Assembly (NCBI RefSeq): GCF_018861065.1
Contig: NZ_JAHKQO010000028.1
Span: 20,911-84,910 of the forward strand
Reading direction: 5' to 3'
DNA from: Paraglaciecola arctica
GTDB lineage: Bacteria; Pseudomonadota; Gammaproteobacteria; Enterobacterales; Alteromonadaceae
DNA length: 64,000 nucleotides
Positions 54,962-64,000 of the stretch are shown here, piece by piece. Position numbers and translations under genes: made by a program. How positions within the stretch are numbered: position 1 is the first letter of the stretch; each line of letters starts with the position of its first letter. A model generated the notes under the pieces. The model was given only the letters and a program-made list of their open reading frames with translations, had not been told where the DNA came from and ran no database searches.

Positions 54962-55704
54962 TGAATTCTTTCATAGAGACTCAACATGCGTTTATGCGGC
55001 ATATTAAAGATCCTGAAGCATCCCCTTATGAAGGTGATATTGAAGATCGACGTTTAGCGATTTATCGGGAGCTATTTTTTAATAATATATTGGGGTTTTT
55101 AAGTTCAGGATTTCCAGTACTTGAAAGTTTGTATTCACCACAACAATGGAAAGAATTGGCGCGAAAATTTTTTAGTGAACACCAATGCCGTTCACCTTAC
55201 TTTATCGACATTAGTAAGGAATTTGTAGAATATCTAAGTAGTGAATATGAACTCAACGAGTCTGATCCTATATTTATGCGAGATTTGGCTCATTATGAAT
55301 GGTTGGAGTTAGATCTTAATGTGCGTCAATCGGTACAATCAGCGAAAGCATGGGATGGGCACGCCGAGGTTACTGCCGTTAGCATGTCTGAATTAGCTAC
55401 ATTAGTGAGTTACCAATATCCAGTTCATCAAATTGGTCCAGATTTTTGTCCAAAAGAGGCCGGCGAAGTGGTGTATCTAGTGGTGTACAGAGATAGCTCG
55501 GACGAAGTCAATTTTACTTTGGTGAATGCTGTTTCAGCGCATTTATTAAACACTATATCGCAACAAGAAGTGGCAACTGTTGATTATCTTAACCAAATAA
55601 TGATTGAGGCTATGCCGCAACTTGAGACTCAACAAATAATAGAATCAGTCAAACAAGTCCTACAAACCTTACTTCAGCAAGAGATTTTGCTTCCCGAAAA
55701 CTAA
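54961..55704 (+). CDS. bufC: DUF2063 partner protein, BufC/HvfC-like
   Basis: A 247-aa cytoplasmic protein. The N-terminal DUF2063 helices include FMRHIKDPEASPYEGDIEDRRLAIYRELFFNNILGFLSSGFPVL and DIYIS-like YFIDISKEFVEYL, then LAHYEWLELDL. In MNIO systems this partner binds the precursor leader and presents the core to the oxidase. GTG start overlaps the MNIO stop, so the two are coupled. The C-terminal part (from about residue 150) is a wHTH-like domain frequent in this family. Confidence 0.9.
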   Translation: MNSFIETQHAFMRHIKDPEASPYEGDIEDRRLAIYRELFFNNILGFLSSGFPVLESLYSPQQWKELARKFFSEHQCRSPYFIDISKEFVEYLSSEYELNESDPIFMRDLAHYEWLELDLNVRQSVQSAKAWDGHAEVTAVSMSELATLVSYQYPVHQIGPDFCPKEAGEVVYLVVYRDSSDEVNFTLVNAVSAHLLNTISQQEVATVDYLNQIMIEAMPQLETQQIIESVKQVLQTLLQQEILLPEN

Positions 55705-55821
55705 TCTACGTCAATCACCTGTCTTTTTAGGGCTATCAATTTATCGAACTTTGGATTAACATCTCGCCTTCAATTTTGTTGTTAATTAAGGGGTGTTCCC
55801 CTTCACGTTTGGAGTGCAATA

Positions 55822-55944
55822 ATGCAAGATGATAACAGTCCTAATGACCCGTTTAGCTGGGGTTATTTGATTGCCGCCGTAGGTACCTTACTAGCGTTAC
55901 CTCTGATGCATGTCATATTGGGTTGGTTCGTTTTTTACCTCTAA
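55822..55944 (+). CDS. 40-aa membrane peptide
   Basis: A small frame from ATG 55822, with GGAG 7 nt upstream, encoding an acidic N-terminus (MQDDNSPNDPFSWG) and one membrane helix (LIAAVGTLLALPLMHVILGWF). No homologue is recognised. It lies between the MNIO operon and apt, either an accessory to the former or an unrelated small membrane protein. Confidence 0.6.
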   Translation: MQDDNSPNDPFSWGYLIAAVGTLLALPLMHVILGWFVFYL

Positions 55945-55992
55945 TATCCGCAACTAATCTACTTATCCTATTATTAAATTACGGGGAAATTC

Positions 55993-56529
55993 GTGTCCGC
56001 CGAATATATAAAATCGGTTATTAAAACCGTTCCTAATTACCCAAAACCAGGGATCATGTTTCGAGATGTGACTTCTGTGTTAGAAGACCATAAAGCTTAT
56101 TCAGCGACCATTGAACTCTTGTTGAAGCATTACGCGCCAATGGGGTTTGATAAAGTTGCTGGTACCGAAGCCCGTGGCTTTTTGTTTGGTGCGCCTTTAG
56201 CTATTGAACTGGGTATTGGCTTTATTCCAGTGCGCAAGCCAAACAAATTACCACGAGAAGTGATAAGCGAAAGTTACGAGCTTGAGTACGGTACCGATTG
56301 TTTAGAAATCCATAAAGATGCAGTGAAACCCGGTGAAAAAGTATTAATGTTAGACGATTTGTTAGCAACCGGTGGCACCATGATCGCCACAGCTAATTTA
56401 ATTAGAAGTCTAGGTGGTGTCGTAGAACACGCCGGTTTTGTTATTTCTTTGCCGGATCTAGGTGGAGAGCAAAAACTCATCGATTGTGGTGTCACCAGTT
56501 TTTCAATTTGTGAGTTCGAAGGCGAGTGA
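55993..56529 (+). CDS. apt: Adenine phosphoribosyltransferase
   Basis: A 178-aa salvage enzyme that converts adenine and PRPP to AMP. It starts at GTG 55993 behind GGGGAAA. The PRPP loop [16 protein letters not shown], and [16 protein letters not shown] and [14 protein letters not shown], match E. coli Apt. First gene of the conserved apt-dnaX-ybaB-recR block. Confidence 0.95.
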   Translation: MSAEYIKSVIKTVPNYPKPGIMFRDVTSVLEDHKAYSATIELLLKHYAPMGFDKVAGTEARGFLFGAPLAIELGIGFIPVRKPNKLPREVISESYELEYGTDCLEIHKDAVKPGEKVLMLDDLLATGGTMIATANLIRSLGGVVEHAGFVISLPDLGGEQKLIDCGVTSFSICEFEGE

Positions 56530-56538
56530 TCAATTAAT

Positions 56539-59058
56539 ATGGGTTATCAAGTTTTAGCAAGAAAATGGCGACCTAATCGTTTTGGCGAATTAGTTGGGCA
56601 AGAACATGTTGTCACCGCTATTTCTAATGCACTTGATAACGATAGATTACACCACGCCTATTTATTTACTGGCACACGAGGTGTAGGTAAAACTACCATT
56701 GCGCGAATTTTTTCAAAAAGTTTAAATTGTGAGCAAGGTTTAAGCTCTACGCCATGTGGACAGTGCAGTACCTGTAAAGAAATCGAGAACGGTAACTTTA
56801 TTGATTTACTTGAGATCGATGCGGCGTCACGTACGAAAGTTGAAGACACCCGCGAATTATTAGACAACGTCCAATACAAACCTAGTCGCGGGCGTTACAA
56901 AGTCTATTTAATTGATGAAGTCCATATGTTGTCAAAGCATAGTTTTAATGCTTTGTTAAAAACCCTTGAAGAGCCACCTCCCCATGTAAAATTTTTACTG
57001 GCGACTACTGATCCACAAAAACTCCCTGTTACGATTTTATCTCGTTGTTTGCAGTTTAACCTTAAAGCATTGTCGCGCACTCAAATCAGTCAGCAATTGG
57101 ACTTTGTGCTCTCTGAAGAGGGCATTAGCAGTGACAAAGAAGCGCTAAGTCAACTAGCTAGAGCGGCCCAAGGGAGTATGCGCGATGCATTAAGTTTGAC
57201 GGATCAAGCAATAGCGCAAGGCAATGGCGTAGTGTCTTTGCAAATCGTGACAGATATGCTTGGGTTAATGGATAAGAACTTAGTGCTCAAACTAGTGCAT
57301 GCTGTGGTGAAAAAAGACAGCCCAGGTGTGATGCAACAAGTCGAGAGCATGTCTGAGCAAGCCCCTGATTTTGGGTTGGTTTTGTCTGAAATGATGAGCC
57401 TGTTGCATCAAATTGCATTAACGCAGTTTGTACCTGATGCGTGCAAATTAGAAACGATATCGGCCAGAGCTATTTTCCAACTTGCGAAATCAGTACCGGC
57501 TGAACAAATTCAATTGCTTTATCAAATTGCTCTAACAGGTAAAAAAGACTTGCCCCACGCAGCAGATCCTAGAACCGGTTTAGAAATGACCTTGTTACGT
57601 ATGTTGGCGTTTTGTCCAAATAACCTAAAGTTGGATGCGTTAGATGTTGCAACGCGCACCCCAGAAGTTGAAATGGCTGCGCAACTGCCGGCGAGTCAAG
57701 CTATTCACTCTGATGACATTGTCGAAAACGTTAAAGTAAAAGAATCGTTTGCATCTGATGAACCTGTTGCTAAAGACTCCGGTGAACCGCAACATCATCA
57801 ACAAGCTGATACAGAGTTAGAATCGCAAGGTAGCTCTATAGAAACAACCGTAGAACCTGAGCAATTACAACAGCAGCAAACGGCAGACAATCACTCAGCT
57901 TCCCATCAAACTGCAGATAGCGATGATTTAGATGCACAACAGCAAGATATTATGCAGCAAGCGCAGGATTATGGTCATCAACCAATGGATTATGATCAAT
58001 ACCAAGCCGTTTCTATGGACGAGCAGCCTAGTGAAGCATTTAGTGGTGAATATCAAGGGCCTGACTTTGACAGCTCAACCCTGCAGCAACCGGCACCTGT
58101 AGACGAATCCCAACAGGTTGTTGATGCTAAACCTAGCACTTCGACCGCTGATCTAATTGCGCTTCGTAATAAACTTAAACAAAGTCAACGTGAAGAGGAG
58201 GAAGGGGCTGCACAGGTAAAAAAGTCTGAAAGTTCGACTATTCCTAATTTAGTTTCACCTAACTTAGCCTCATCTAATCCCGCAGTATCTAACCTTGCGA
58301 TGACGCGCAACCAGAATGATCAGGTCAATGGCCTGCAAGAAAACAGCAATCAAGTTGACGAAATTCAAGCTCAGCCACAAGTCGCAGCTCAAACCTCTCC
58401 ACTTACCACAGAGCTTGAAGTATCTGCAATCAACACTAAGGCAGAGCCAGCTGAGAGTAGCAAGCCTCCTTGGGCTGTAGAAGGTGAGCCAGCGACTGAA
58501 GTAGAAAACATCCCAGCAGTGACTACTTCTGGTTATCCAATAGAGAGTCCCTTTGCTGCAGAAAAAGTCATTGAGAAAGCCGAAGTATTTGACTCTAGCG
58601 CACATCTAGATGAAGAGAATGTTGGTGATGTAACCATAGAAATATCGGCATTTTTACCGGATAAACAAAAAGTCCTGAAGGCCCAGCAAGTTGATGCGTG
58701 GAGTAAGTTAATTGAAGATATGCAAGTTACTGCGTTGACCAAACAGTTGGCTTTGCACTCTGCTTTTGATAAGCAAGGAAATATTGTCAAATTAACCCTT
58801 TTAGACACTAAAGCGCATCTAATTTCAGAGACCGCCCAGCAACAGCTTAAACAAGCGCTGTGCGTAACACTTAATGAGTCTATTGAACTTGAAATTAAGC
58901 TAGGGCAACCCATTAATACTCCTTATGCTTTGCAACTTAAGGTTAATCAAGTACGTAACGAATACGCTCGCGAAGTGGTAAAAAATGATCCTGGCATCCA
59001 ATTGTTACAACAACAGTTTGCAGCCAAGGTTGATGAACAAAGTATTCAAGCTAGATAA
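56539..59058 (+). CDS. dnaX: DNA polymerase III subunits tau/gamma
   Basis: An 839-aa clamp-loader ATPase. Walker A is GTRGVGKTT (45-53), the zinc module Cys are C64, C73, C76 and C79, and Walker B is LIDEVH (124-129). The SRC motif is at ILSRCLQFNL. Residues about 370-690 are a long Gln/Ser/Pro-rich linker, much longer than in E. coli tau (643 aa total); the tau C-terminus (DnaE-binding) follows. A -1 frameshift heptamer at 58218 would give a shorter gamma of about 563 aa. Nine nt after apt. Confidence 0.95.
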   Translation: MGYQVLARKWRPNRFGELVGQEHVVTAISNALDNDRLHHAYLFTGTRGVGKTTIARIFSKSLNCEQGLSSTPCGQCSTCKEIENGNFIDLLEIDAASRTKVEDTRELLDNVQYKPSRGRYKVYLIDEVHMLSKHSFNALLKTLEEPPPHVKFLLATTDPQKLPVTILSRCLQFNLKALSRTQISQQLDFVLSEEGISSDKEALSQLARAAQGSMRDALSLTDQAIAQGNGVVSLQIVTDMLGLMDKNLVLKLVHAVVKKDSPGVMQQVESMSEQAPDFGLVLSEMMSLLHQIALTQFVPDACKLETISARAIFQLAKSVPAEQIQLLYQIALTGKKDLPHAADPRTGLEMTLLRMLAFCPNNLKLDALDVATRTPEVEMAAQLPASQAIHSDDIVENVKVKESFASDEPVAKDSGEPQHHQQADTELESQGSSIETTVEPEQLQQQQTADNHSASHQTADSDDLDAQQQDIMQQAQDYGHQPMDYDQYQAVSMDEQPSEAFSGEYQGPDFDSSTLQQPAPVDESQQVVDAKPSTSTADLIALRNKLKQSQREEEEGAAQVKKSESSTIPNLVSPNLASSNPAVSNLAMTRNQNDQVNGLQENSNQVDEIQAQPQVAAQTSPLTTELEVSAINTKAEPAESSKPPWAVEGEPATEVENIPAVTTSGYPIESPFAAEKVIEKAEVFDSSAHLDEENVGDVTIEISAFLPDKQKVLKAQQVDAWSKLIEDMQVTALTKQLALHSAFDKQGNIVKLTLLDTKAHLISETAQQQLKQALCVTLNESIELEIKLGQPINTPYALQLKVNQVRNEYAREVVKNDPGIQLLQQQFAAKVDEQSIQAR
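58218..58224 (+). other. dnaX: Programmed -1 frameshift site in dnaX
   Basis: The heptamer A AAA AAG lies in frame (GTA AAA AAG, codons 560-562). After a -1 slip the next codons read GTC TGA, ending gamma at once. A purine-rich SD-like stretch (GAGGAGGAAGGGG) precedes it by about 8 nt, as in E. coli. I see no strong downstream hairpin. Confidence 0.8.
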
Positions 59059-59102
59059 GCAACTAACAGTAGTTAGTTATCACAGAAAAAGAGAGACAGA
59101 TT

Positions 59103-59429
59103 ATGATGAAAGGTGGAATGGCTAACATGATGAAGCAAGCGCAACAAATGCAAGAGCGCATGCAAAAAAATCAAGAAGAACTAGCCAAAACAGAAGTCAC
59201 CGGAGAGTCTGGTGCGGGTCTAGTTAAAGTGACTATGACTTGTAATCATGCAGTACGTCGTGTTGATATTGACCAAAGCTTGATGGAAGACGATAAAGAA
59301 ATGATTGAAGATTTAGTGGCGGCAGCATTCAATGATGGTGTAAGACGTGTTCAAGAAACCACTAAAGAAAAAATGGCTGATGTGACAGGGGGAATGCCTT
59401 TACCTCCTGGGTTTAAGATGCCTTTCTAG
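59103..59429 (+). CDS. ybaB: YbaB/EbfC nucleoid-associated protein
   Basis: A 108-aa dimeric DNA-binding protein ([29 protein letters not shown]...), with the conserved core [24 protein letters not shown] and the ending [11 protein letters not shown]. It lies between dnaX and recR as in most gammaproteobacteria. Confidence 0.95.
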   Translation: MMKGGMANMMKQAQQMQERMQKNQEELAKTEVTGESGAGLVKVTMTCNHAVRRVDIDQSLMEDDKEMIEDLVAAAFNDGVRRVQETTKEKMADVTGGMPLPPGFKMPF

Positions 59430-59473
59430 AATAATTTACCGCACGCTTAAGCCAAGTTTATAACAGGTGAAAA

Positions 59474-60076
59474 ATGCAGTTTAGCCCCTTAATTAAAGAA
59501 TTGATTGATGCCTTTAAAATTTTGCCTGGTGTTGGACCTAAAAGTGCCCAGCGCATGGCATTTCATCTATTGGAACGTAATCGTCAAGGGGCATTGCAGT
59601 TAAGCCACGTATTGCATAATGCGATGGAACACGTCAAACATTGTGAACAGTGTCGCACGTTCTGCGAAAATAAATTATGTGAAATTTGTGCCAATCCTAA
59701 GCGTTTAGAAAATCAAATATTATGTGTGGTTGAGTCCCCTCAAGATATGTTGGCAATTGAACAAACCTCTGAGTTTAAAGGCCGATATTTTGTTTTGATG
59801 GGGCATTTGTCTCCTATTGATGGTATTGGTCCTGCAGATATAGGGTTAGATAAGTTGTCATTAATATTTGAAAATGACGATATTAAAGAGGTCATTCTTG
59901 CGACCAACCCTACAGTAGAAGGGGAAGCAACGGCACATTACATAGCACAAATGTGTAAAACTAAAGATATCCAAGCTAGCCGTATCGCTCACGGCGTGCC
60001 TGTAGGTGGTGAATTGGAATTTATCGATGGCAATACATTAACTCATGCATTCGCAGGACGTAGGAATTTAATTTAG
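59474..60076 (+). CDS. recR: Recombination mediator RecR
   Basis: A 200-aa RecFOR pathway protein that helps load RecA at gaps. It has the N-terminal HhH region ([17 protein letters not shown]), a zinc finger ([16 protein letters not shown]), a Toprim domain ([13 protein letters not shown]...[11 protein letters not shown]) and the ending LTHAFAGRR. Last gene of the conserved block; htpG, which often follows recR, is not here. Confidence 0.95.
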   Translation: MQFSPLIKELIDAFKILPGVGPKSAQRMAFHLLERNRQGALQLSHVLHNAMEHVKHCEQCRTFCENKLCEICANPKRLENQILCVVESPQDMLAIEQTSEFKGRYFVLMGHLSPIDGIGPADIGLDKLSLIFENDDIKEVILATNPTVEGEATAHYIAQMCKTKDIQASRIAHGVPVGGELEFIDGNTLTHAFAGRRNLI

Positions 60077-60292
60077 GAGCTTGGCTAACGCTTTAGACTG
60101 CCTATCGCTATTAGCAAAAAGCAACAGAGGAGAACAAAACGTCTAGGAAAGATTGAATGCTCTCTTAAGTCTTGTTAAAAATGTTTATACAGATCTTCAA
60201 TTAGTCTCGTAATTAACCCAAAGTAGTAGGGCAGACCTAAATATTAGAGTGCAGCGTAACCTCACGTGTTACCAGCGATCATAGGGGAAAAT

Positions 60293-60550
60293 ATGAAAAA
60301 TGACATAGACAGTAAGTTTGTGTTGTCGGTATTTGAAAAAATGCGTCAACACGGTGAAAAACAGCAAGAGAGTTATGTTTTAGGTGGGTTAAAGGCCTTT
60401 ACTGATTTTGATGGTTACACGCTGTTTATTGAAGATGCTTTAGTGCATTTGCGTTTTGGTTTTCATAATCAATACGATTTTGAATATGCTAAGGAAGAGC
60501 ATTTCGAACAATTTATAAAAAAGATGACAACAATAGACCAAAACTACTAG
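60293..60550 (+). CDS. DUF3081 family small protein
   Basis: An 85-aa protein (MKNDIDSKFVLSVFEKMRQHG...). The phrase LGGLKAFTDFDGYTLFIEDALVHLRFGFHNQYDFEYA fits DUF3081, a family of short proteins in Vibrio and Shewanella relatives, of unknown role. The ATG at 60293 follows GGGGAAA; nine upstream in-frame codons are not supported. Confidence 0.75.
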   Translation: MKNDIDSKFVLSVFEKMRQHGEKQQESYVLGGLKAFTDFDGYTLFIEDALVHLRFGFHNQYDFEYAKEEHFEQFIKKMTTIDQNY

Positions 60551-60726
60551 TTTCCACGGACATTAAAACTATTGTGAAATTCGGGTGTTCTCCCTAGGTG
60601 CTTATCACTTAGTCATGGTTTATGACTCGTGAACACTGTGTTCCCGCAAAGCTTTCATTAGCAAATTTGCTTGCTGCAAACATTAATATAAACTACTGTA
60701 TAAAAAAACATGTCATTCAGTTTATT

Positions 60727-62667
60727 ATGCGTCTCTTTATTGCCGAAAAACCCAGTTTAGGTCGGGCGATTGCCGAAGTTTTACCCAAGCCTCACAAAAA
60801 GGGGGAAGGGTTTATCACAGCCGCCAATGGCGATATCGTCAGTTGGTGTATTGGCCACTTACTCGAACAACAACAACCAGAGGCTTATGATCCCGCGTTT
60901 AAAAAGTGGACTCATGAACATTTGCCGATTATTCCACAACAATGGCAGTTGGGAATTAAAAAACAAACTGCCAAACAGTTAGCGGTTTTACGTAAGTTAG
61001 TAAAACAAGCCGAGCAATTGGTGCATGCTGGGGATCCCGATCGAGAAGGTCAACTGTTAGTAGACGAAGTGATTAATTTTTTGGGTGTCACAGGCACTAA
61101 AAAGAATACCGTGCAACGTTGTTTGATTAGTGATTTAAATCCCTCAGCAGTAAAAAACTCACTGAACAATTTACGCAATAATCGAGACTTCATTGCTCTT
61201 TCGACTTCAGCCTTAGCGAGATCTCGTGCAGATTGGTTATACGGTATAAATCTCACTCGTGCTTATACATTGCAAGGTCAAAAAGCAGGATACAATGGAG
61301 TGTTATCGGTAGGGCGAGTACAAACTCCTTTGTTGGGGTTAGTGGTGCGCCGTGATCAGGCCATAGCTGATTTTGTGAGTAAGGCATTTTATGAAGTGTG
61401 GGCAAATCTAGAAACCAAACAAGGCCAAGGTTTTAAGGCAAAATGGCAGCCCAGCGAACAATGCGCAAAATTTTTAGATGAGCAAGGGCGTAATTTGTCT
61501 CAGGCGTTAGCCCAAAATGTCGCTAGTCGTATCAGCGGGCAACCAGCGCAAGTTGTAAGTGTAAAACGTGAGCATAAAAAACAGCCAGCACCATTGCCCT
61601 ATAACTTGTCGGCGTTACAAATAGATGCCAGCAAAGCTTTTGGAATGAGTGCAAAGCAGGTACTAGATATTTGCCAAGATTTGTATGAGCGCCAAAAGTT
61701 AATCACTTATCCCCGTTCTGATTGCCGATATTTACCTATGAGCCATTTTAAGCAGGCTAAACAAGTTCATGCTGCGGTGTTATCAAATAGTCAAAATTTA
61801 GGCCAGCAAGGTAAACTGTTAAGTGATGCGCGAGTGGATCTTGGTCGTCAATCTAAAGCGTGGAACGATAAAAAAGTGGATGCCCATCACGCAATCATTC
61901 CTACCCAAAAAGTCACTAATAATTTGTCCGCTAATCATGCCAAAATCTATGCTTTAATTTGTAGAAACTACTTGGCACAATTTTTAGCTGCCCATGAATT
62001 TTATGGGGTGCGGGTTGAGGTCGAGATAGGTTCAGGCTTATTTACAGCGGTAGCAAAAGAGTTAATTTGTGATGGTTGGAAGTCTATTTTTGTAAGGTCA
62101 GTAAAAGCAACCGTCCATGATAACAACGGTAATACGCAGCAATTGTTACCTAAGTTAGAGGAAGGCCAAGAGCTCAAGTCTTTAGATGCAGAGGTTTCTG
62201 AAAAATTTACGTCAGCACCCAAAGCGTACACAGATGCTAGTTTATTGGCTGCCATGACGGGGATCAGCAGCCATGTAAACGACCTGCAATTGCGTAAAGT
62301 TCTCCGCGAAACAGACGGTTTAGGGACCGAGGCGACGCGAGCAGGTATTATTGAGTTACTTTTCTCTCGGGGGTTTTTAACTCGAACAGGTAAAACAATC
62401 ACAGCTACACAAACAGGTCGTAGTTTGATTGAAGCACTACCAGAGGTCGCAACCTATCCAGACATGACTGCTCGTTGGGAAGCCGAGCTATCTGCAATCA
62501 GTGAAGGTAAAAGCCAGTACAATAAATTGATGATCCCGCTGCAACAACAGCTGCATAGTTTAGTTTCTCAAAGTTTAGGTGTGTTACCCAAAGGGTTGTC
62601 AGGGTTAGGTAAGAAAAGTTTTCGTAGAAAACCTATGACTAAGGGGAAGGTAGGTAGAAGCAGATAG
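60727..62667 (+). CDS. topB: DNA topoisomerase III
   Basis: A 646-aa type IA topoisomerase that decatenates DNA. It has the Toprim domain (MRLFIAEKPSLGRAIAEVL, HAGDPDREGQLLVDEV), the catalytic Tyr in LITYPRSDCRYLP, and TDGLGTEATRAGIIELLF. It starts at ATG 60727, giving the expected N-terminus; the frame extends further upstream but without reason. Length is close to E. coli TopB (653 aa). There is no C-terminal zinc finger; it ends in a short basic tail (FRRKPMTKGKVGRSR). Confidence 0.95.
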   Translation: MRLFIAEKPSLGRAIAEVLPKPHKKGEGFITAANGDIVSWCIGHLLEQQQPEAYDPAFKKWTHEHLPIIPQQWQLGIKKQTAKQLAVLRKLVKQAEQLVHAGDPDREGQLLVDEVINFLGVTGTKKNTVQRCLISDLNPSAVKNSLNNLRNNRDFIALSTSALARSRADWLYGINLTRAYTLQGQKAGYNGVLSVGRVQTPLLGLVVRRDQAIADFVSKAFYEVWANLETKQGQGFKAKWQPSEQCAKFLDEQGRNLSQALAQNVASRISGQPAQVVSVKREHKKQPAPLPYNLSALQIDASKAFGMSAKQVLDICQDLYERQKLITYPRSDCRYLPMSHFKQAKQVHAAVLSNSQNLGQQGKLLSDARVDLGRQSKAWNDKKVDAHHAIIPTQKVTNNLSANHAKIYALICRNYLAQFLAAHEFYGVRVEVEIGSGLFTAVAKELICDGWKSIFVRSVKATVHDNNGNTQQLLPKLEEGQELKSLDAEVSEKFTSAPKAYTDASLLAAMTGISSHVNDLQLRKVLRETDGLGTEATRAGIIELLFSRGFLTRTGKTITATQTGRSLIEALPEVATYPDMTARWEAELSAISEGKSQYNKLMIPLQQQLHSLVSQSLGVLPKGLSGLGKKSFRRKPMTKGKVGRSR

Positions 62668-62720
62668 GTGCGTATAGAAGTAGATAGGTACAGATAGTTG
62701 CAGGTGGAAGCAGATAAAGG
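62655..62720 (+). repeat. Degenerate short direct repeats after topB
   Basis: TAGAAGCAGATAGG (62655-62668), TAGAAGTAGATAGG (62675-62688) and TGGAAGCAGATAAAGG (62705-62720), spaced 20 and 30 nt apart. The first overlaps the topB stop. Probably local duplication, without a known role. Confidence 0.6.
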
Positions 62721-62736
62721 CGGGCAGGAGTAGGTG

Positions 62737-62774
62737 AAGGCACTTGAGCATTTTTTGTTATGGGCAAGTGCCTT
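62737..62774. terminator. Hairpin between topB and the PhyH gene
   Basis: AAGGCACTTG (62737-62746) pairs perfectly with CAAGTGCCTT (62765-62774) around an 18-nt loop. It lies between two converging genes, so it may end both transcripts. The T-run is weak on both sides. Confidence 0.6.
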
Positions 62775-62785
62775 TAGTTAACCTG

Positions 62786-63961
62786 CTAGATGCTGAGATC
62801 CATTAGATTGTAATCTTTCATTTGTTCTATTGATTCATTGTTCCACTTTAAGACAATATCTTTGTTTGCTAGTGGTTTATAGGTATAGGGAGTTTCATTT
62901 GGATAGCGCTGATGCCGCGCGTCTATTGCATACCCAATTGCCATTGATCTTTTTTCTATAAATTTTTCGTCGAATACTGCCGGTTCAGCATGTATTCCGG
63001 CACCTTTCACATTGAGCACTGAGGAGCGACGATGGAAGCCGAAGTTGACCGTTATTCTGGGTTCGAATCCGGTATTCGCAAATGAGCCATGGACAATCTG
63101 GCGATTGCAAATTATGACGTCTCCGGGATTGCAAATCAGTGGTACCGCATTGGGCAACCTTTCACTGCCGGCATCAGCCACCAATTTCTTTATGTCTATG
63201 CGGCCCAGTTTATGTGTTCCAGGGATAACCCAAACGCCATTTACGGCTGTGCTTCCGTAAACTTGTGCCATGAAATTAAATCCATGAATTGTTTCATTAA
63301 AATTTGCGGCGTCCCAATGTGTATCGCCGTCTTGATGCCAAGAAACAGCAGCACCTAACCCTGGCTCTTTTATAAATAAACATTCATGAAACGGCGCGAA
63401 ATCTTCTCCATTAATTTGCTCGGCAATTTTTAACAATTGCGGGTGGCCATAAGCCCTCAAGCAAGCTTCTGAAAATTGTAGTGACCCTAACAATACAAAA
63501 GGAGACTCTGAAGGCGCATCGTCGGCCGCTTTGGGCTCGAAAAGTTTAACCTGATGTCTACCATTGGCAATGGGTGTGCCACCTAGTGGATCTCCAAGAG
63601 GTTTAGCCCAGAGTAAATTTGGCGCTTTACAATCTGTACCTAAGCCCGGCTCATTATAAGAATTTAATTTGGCATCACTGGCCACAGGAAAACGTCTTTT
63701 TAACTCATCGAGATCAGCTTTGATATCGTCTATTTCATCTTGCTCCATGACATTTTCAAATATGTAAAAGCCGTATTTAGAATAGGTTTCTAAAATATCG
63801 CTGTGCAAATTTCCGTGGTTGTCGAATTTGATGGGTCCACGGTTTTCTAGTTCAAGCGCTTTTTTTTGCCCTTCAAGTAAGTACTGTTTCATTTGTGATG
63901 CCTGCTCACCGTAATGTGCTGCACAGGCGTCAATGGATTTTTGAATATCTAGAGAGACCAT
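62786..63961 (-). CDS. Phytanoyl-CoA dioxygenase (PhyH) family enzyme
   Basis: A 391-aa Fe(II)/2-oxoglutarate dioxygenase. The iron triad is H-x-D in SWHQDGDTHW and the distal His in QIVHGSFANTG; the Arg of EPRITVNFGF should bind 2-oxoglutarate. The N-terminal segment GFYIFENVMEQDEIDDIKADLDELK is the usual PhyH lead-in. Bacterial relatives hydroxylate small molecules such as ectoine, or natural products; the substrate is unknown. It is longer than ectoine hydroxylase. Its promoter is in the final 39 nt of the window or beyond. Confidence 0.88.
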   Translation of the reverse strand: MVSLDIQKSIDACAAHYGEQASQMKQYLLEGQKKALELENRGPIKFDNHGNLHSDILETYSKYGFYIFENVMEQDEIDDIKADLDELKRRFPVASDAKLNSYNEPGLGTDCKAPNLLWAKPLGDPLGGTPIANGRHQVKLFEPKAADDAPSESPFVLLGSLQFSEACLRAYGHPQLLKIAEQINGEDFAPFHECLFIKEPGLGAAVSWHQDGDTHWDAANFNETIHGFNFMAQVYGSTAVNGVWVIPGTHKLGRIDIKKLVADAGSERLPNAVPLICNPGDVIICNRQIVHGSFANTGFEPRITVNFGFHRRSSVLNVKGAGIHAEPAVFDEKFIEKRSMAIGYAIDARHQRYPNETPYTYKPLANKDIVLKWNNESIEQMKDYNLMDLSI

Positions 63962-64000
63962 ATAATTTCCTATCTATATTGATTTTATGTTGCATTAAAT

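Overview
The window looks like chromosome from a marine gammaproteobacterium of the order Alteromonadales (Alteromonadaceae, for example the Paraglaciecola/Aliiglaciecola group). The evidence is an AT-rich sequence with compact genes on both strands, the conserved apt-dnaX-ybaB-recR block, a divergent nhaB/fadR pair, a large TonB-dependent receptor and many Alteromonadales-type DUF families. The genus is inference. I see no rRNA, tRNA, CRISPR array, insertion sequence or prophage.

Layout. 1-3.0 kb: an MscS-type channel (cut by the window edge) with its DUF432 partner; a 72-aa gene behind a near-consensus LexA box; an AraC/GyrI-like regulator; and a DUF1456 protein. 3.5-16.9 kb: a catabolic locus of three transcription units plus a GntR/UTRA regulator. 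The units are aldo-keto reductase / TauD-type dioxygenase / YeiH-type exporter; a TonB-dependent receptor; and GH31 glycosidase / TRAP transporter (dctQ, dctM, dctP). Each unit is preceded by the same TCTTATATAAGA-centred palindrome, so they probably form one regulon. The gene set suggests uptake and oxygenolytic breakdown of an anionic, possibly sulfonated, glycoside. An RCK-domain channel protein (6861-8096) is inserted between two of the units.

16.9-31.8 kb: a membrane acyltransferase / PspB-like / PH-domain cluster; an ECF sigma factor fused to a membrane domain; two oxidoreductase-like genes; fdhD, dsbB, nhaB; fadR with its own operator; two phasins, one with a histone-H1-like tail; and a TMEM175-type channel. 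31.9-45.3 kb: patatin phospholipase, DUF445, a solo ParA, TetR with wax-ester synthase, a CadC-like regulator, and a serine hydrolase-amidohydrolase fusion that is broken by a 14-bp tandem duplication. 45.6-52.0 kb: GMC oxidoreductase, TPR lipoprotein with a HEAT-repeat (DNA alkylation repair-like) protein, glycerophosphodiesterase with glyoxalase, and a minor pilin.

52.1-64 kb: nadE, glnB, then a bufferin/oxazolin-type RiPP locus. It consists of a secreted precursor carrying twelve EGKCG motifs in six tandem repeats, an MNIO (DUF692) enzyme, a DUF2063 partner and a 40-aa membrane peptide. Then come apt, dnaX (with a conserved programmed frameshift site), ybaB, recR, a DUF3081 protein, topB and a PhyH-type dioxygenase. 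The most noteworthy items are the palindrome-controlled catabolic regulon, the expanded EGKCG precursor, the SOS-controlled small gene and the duplication-broken fusion enzyme.
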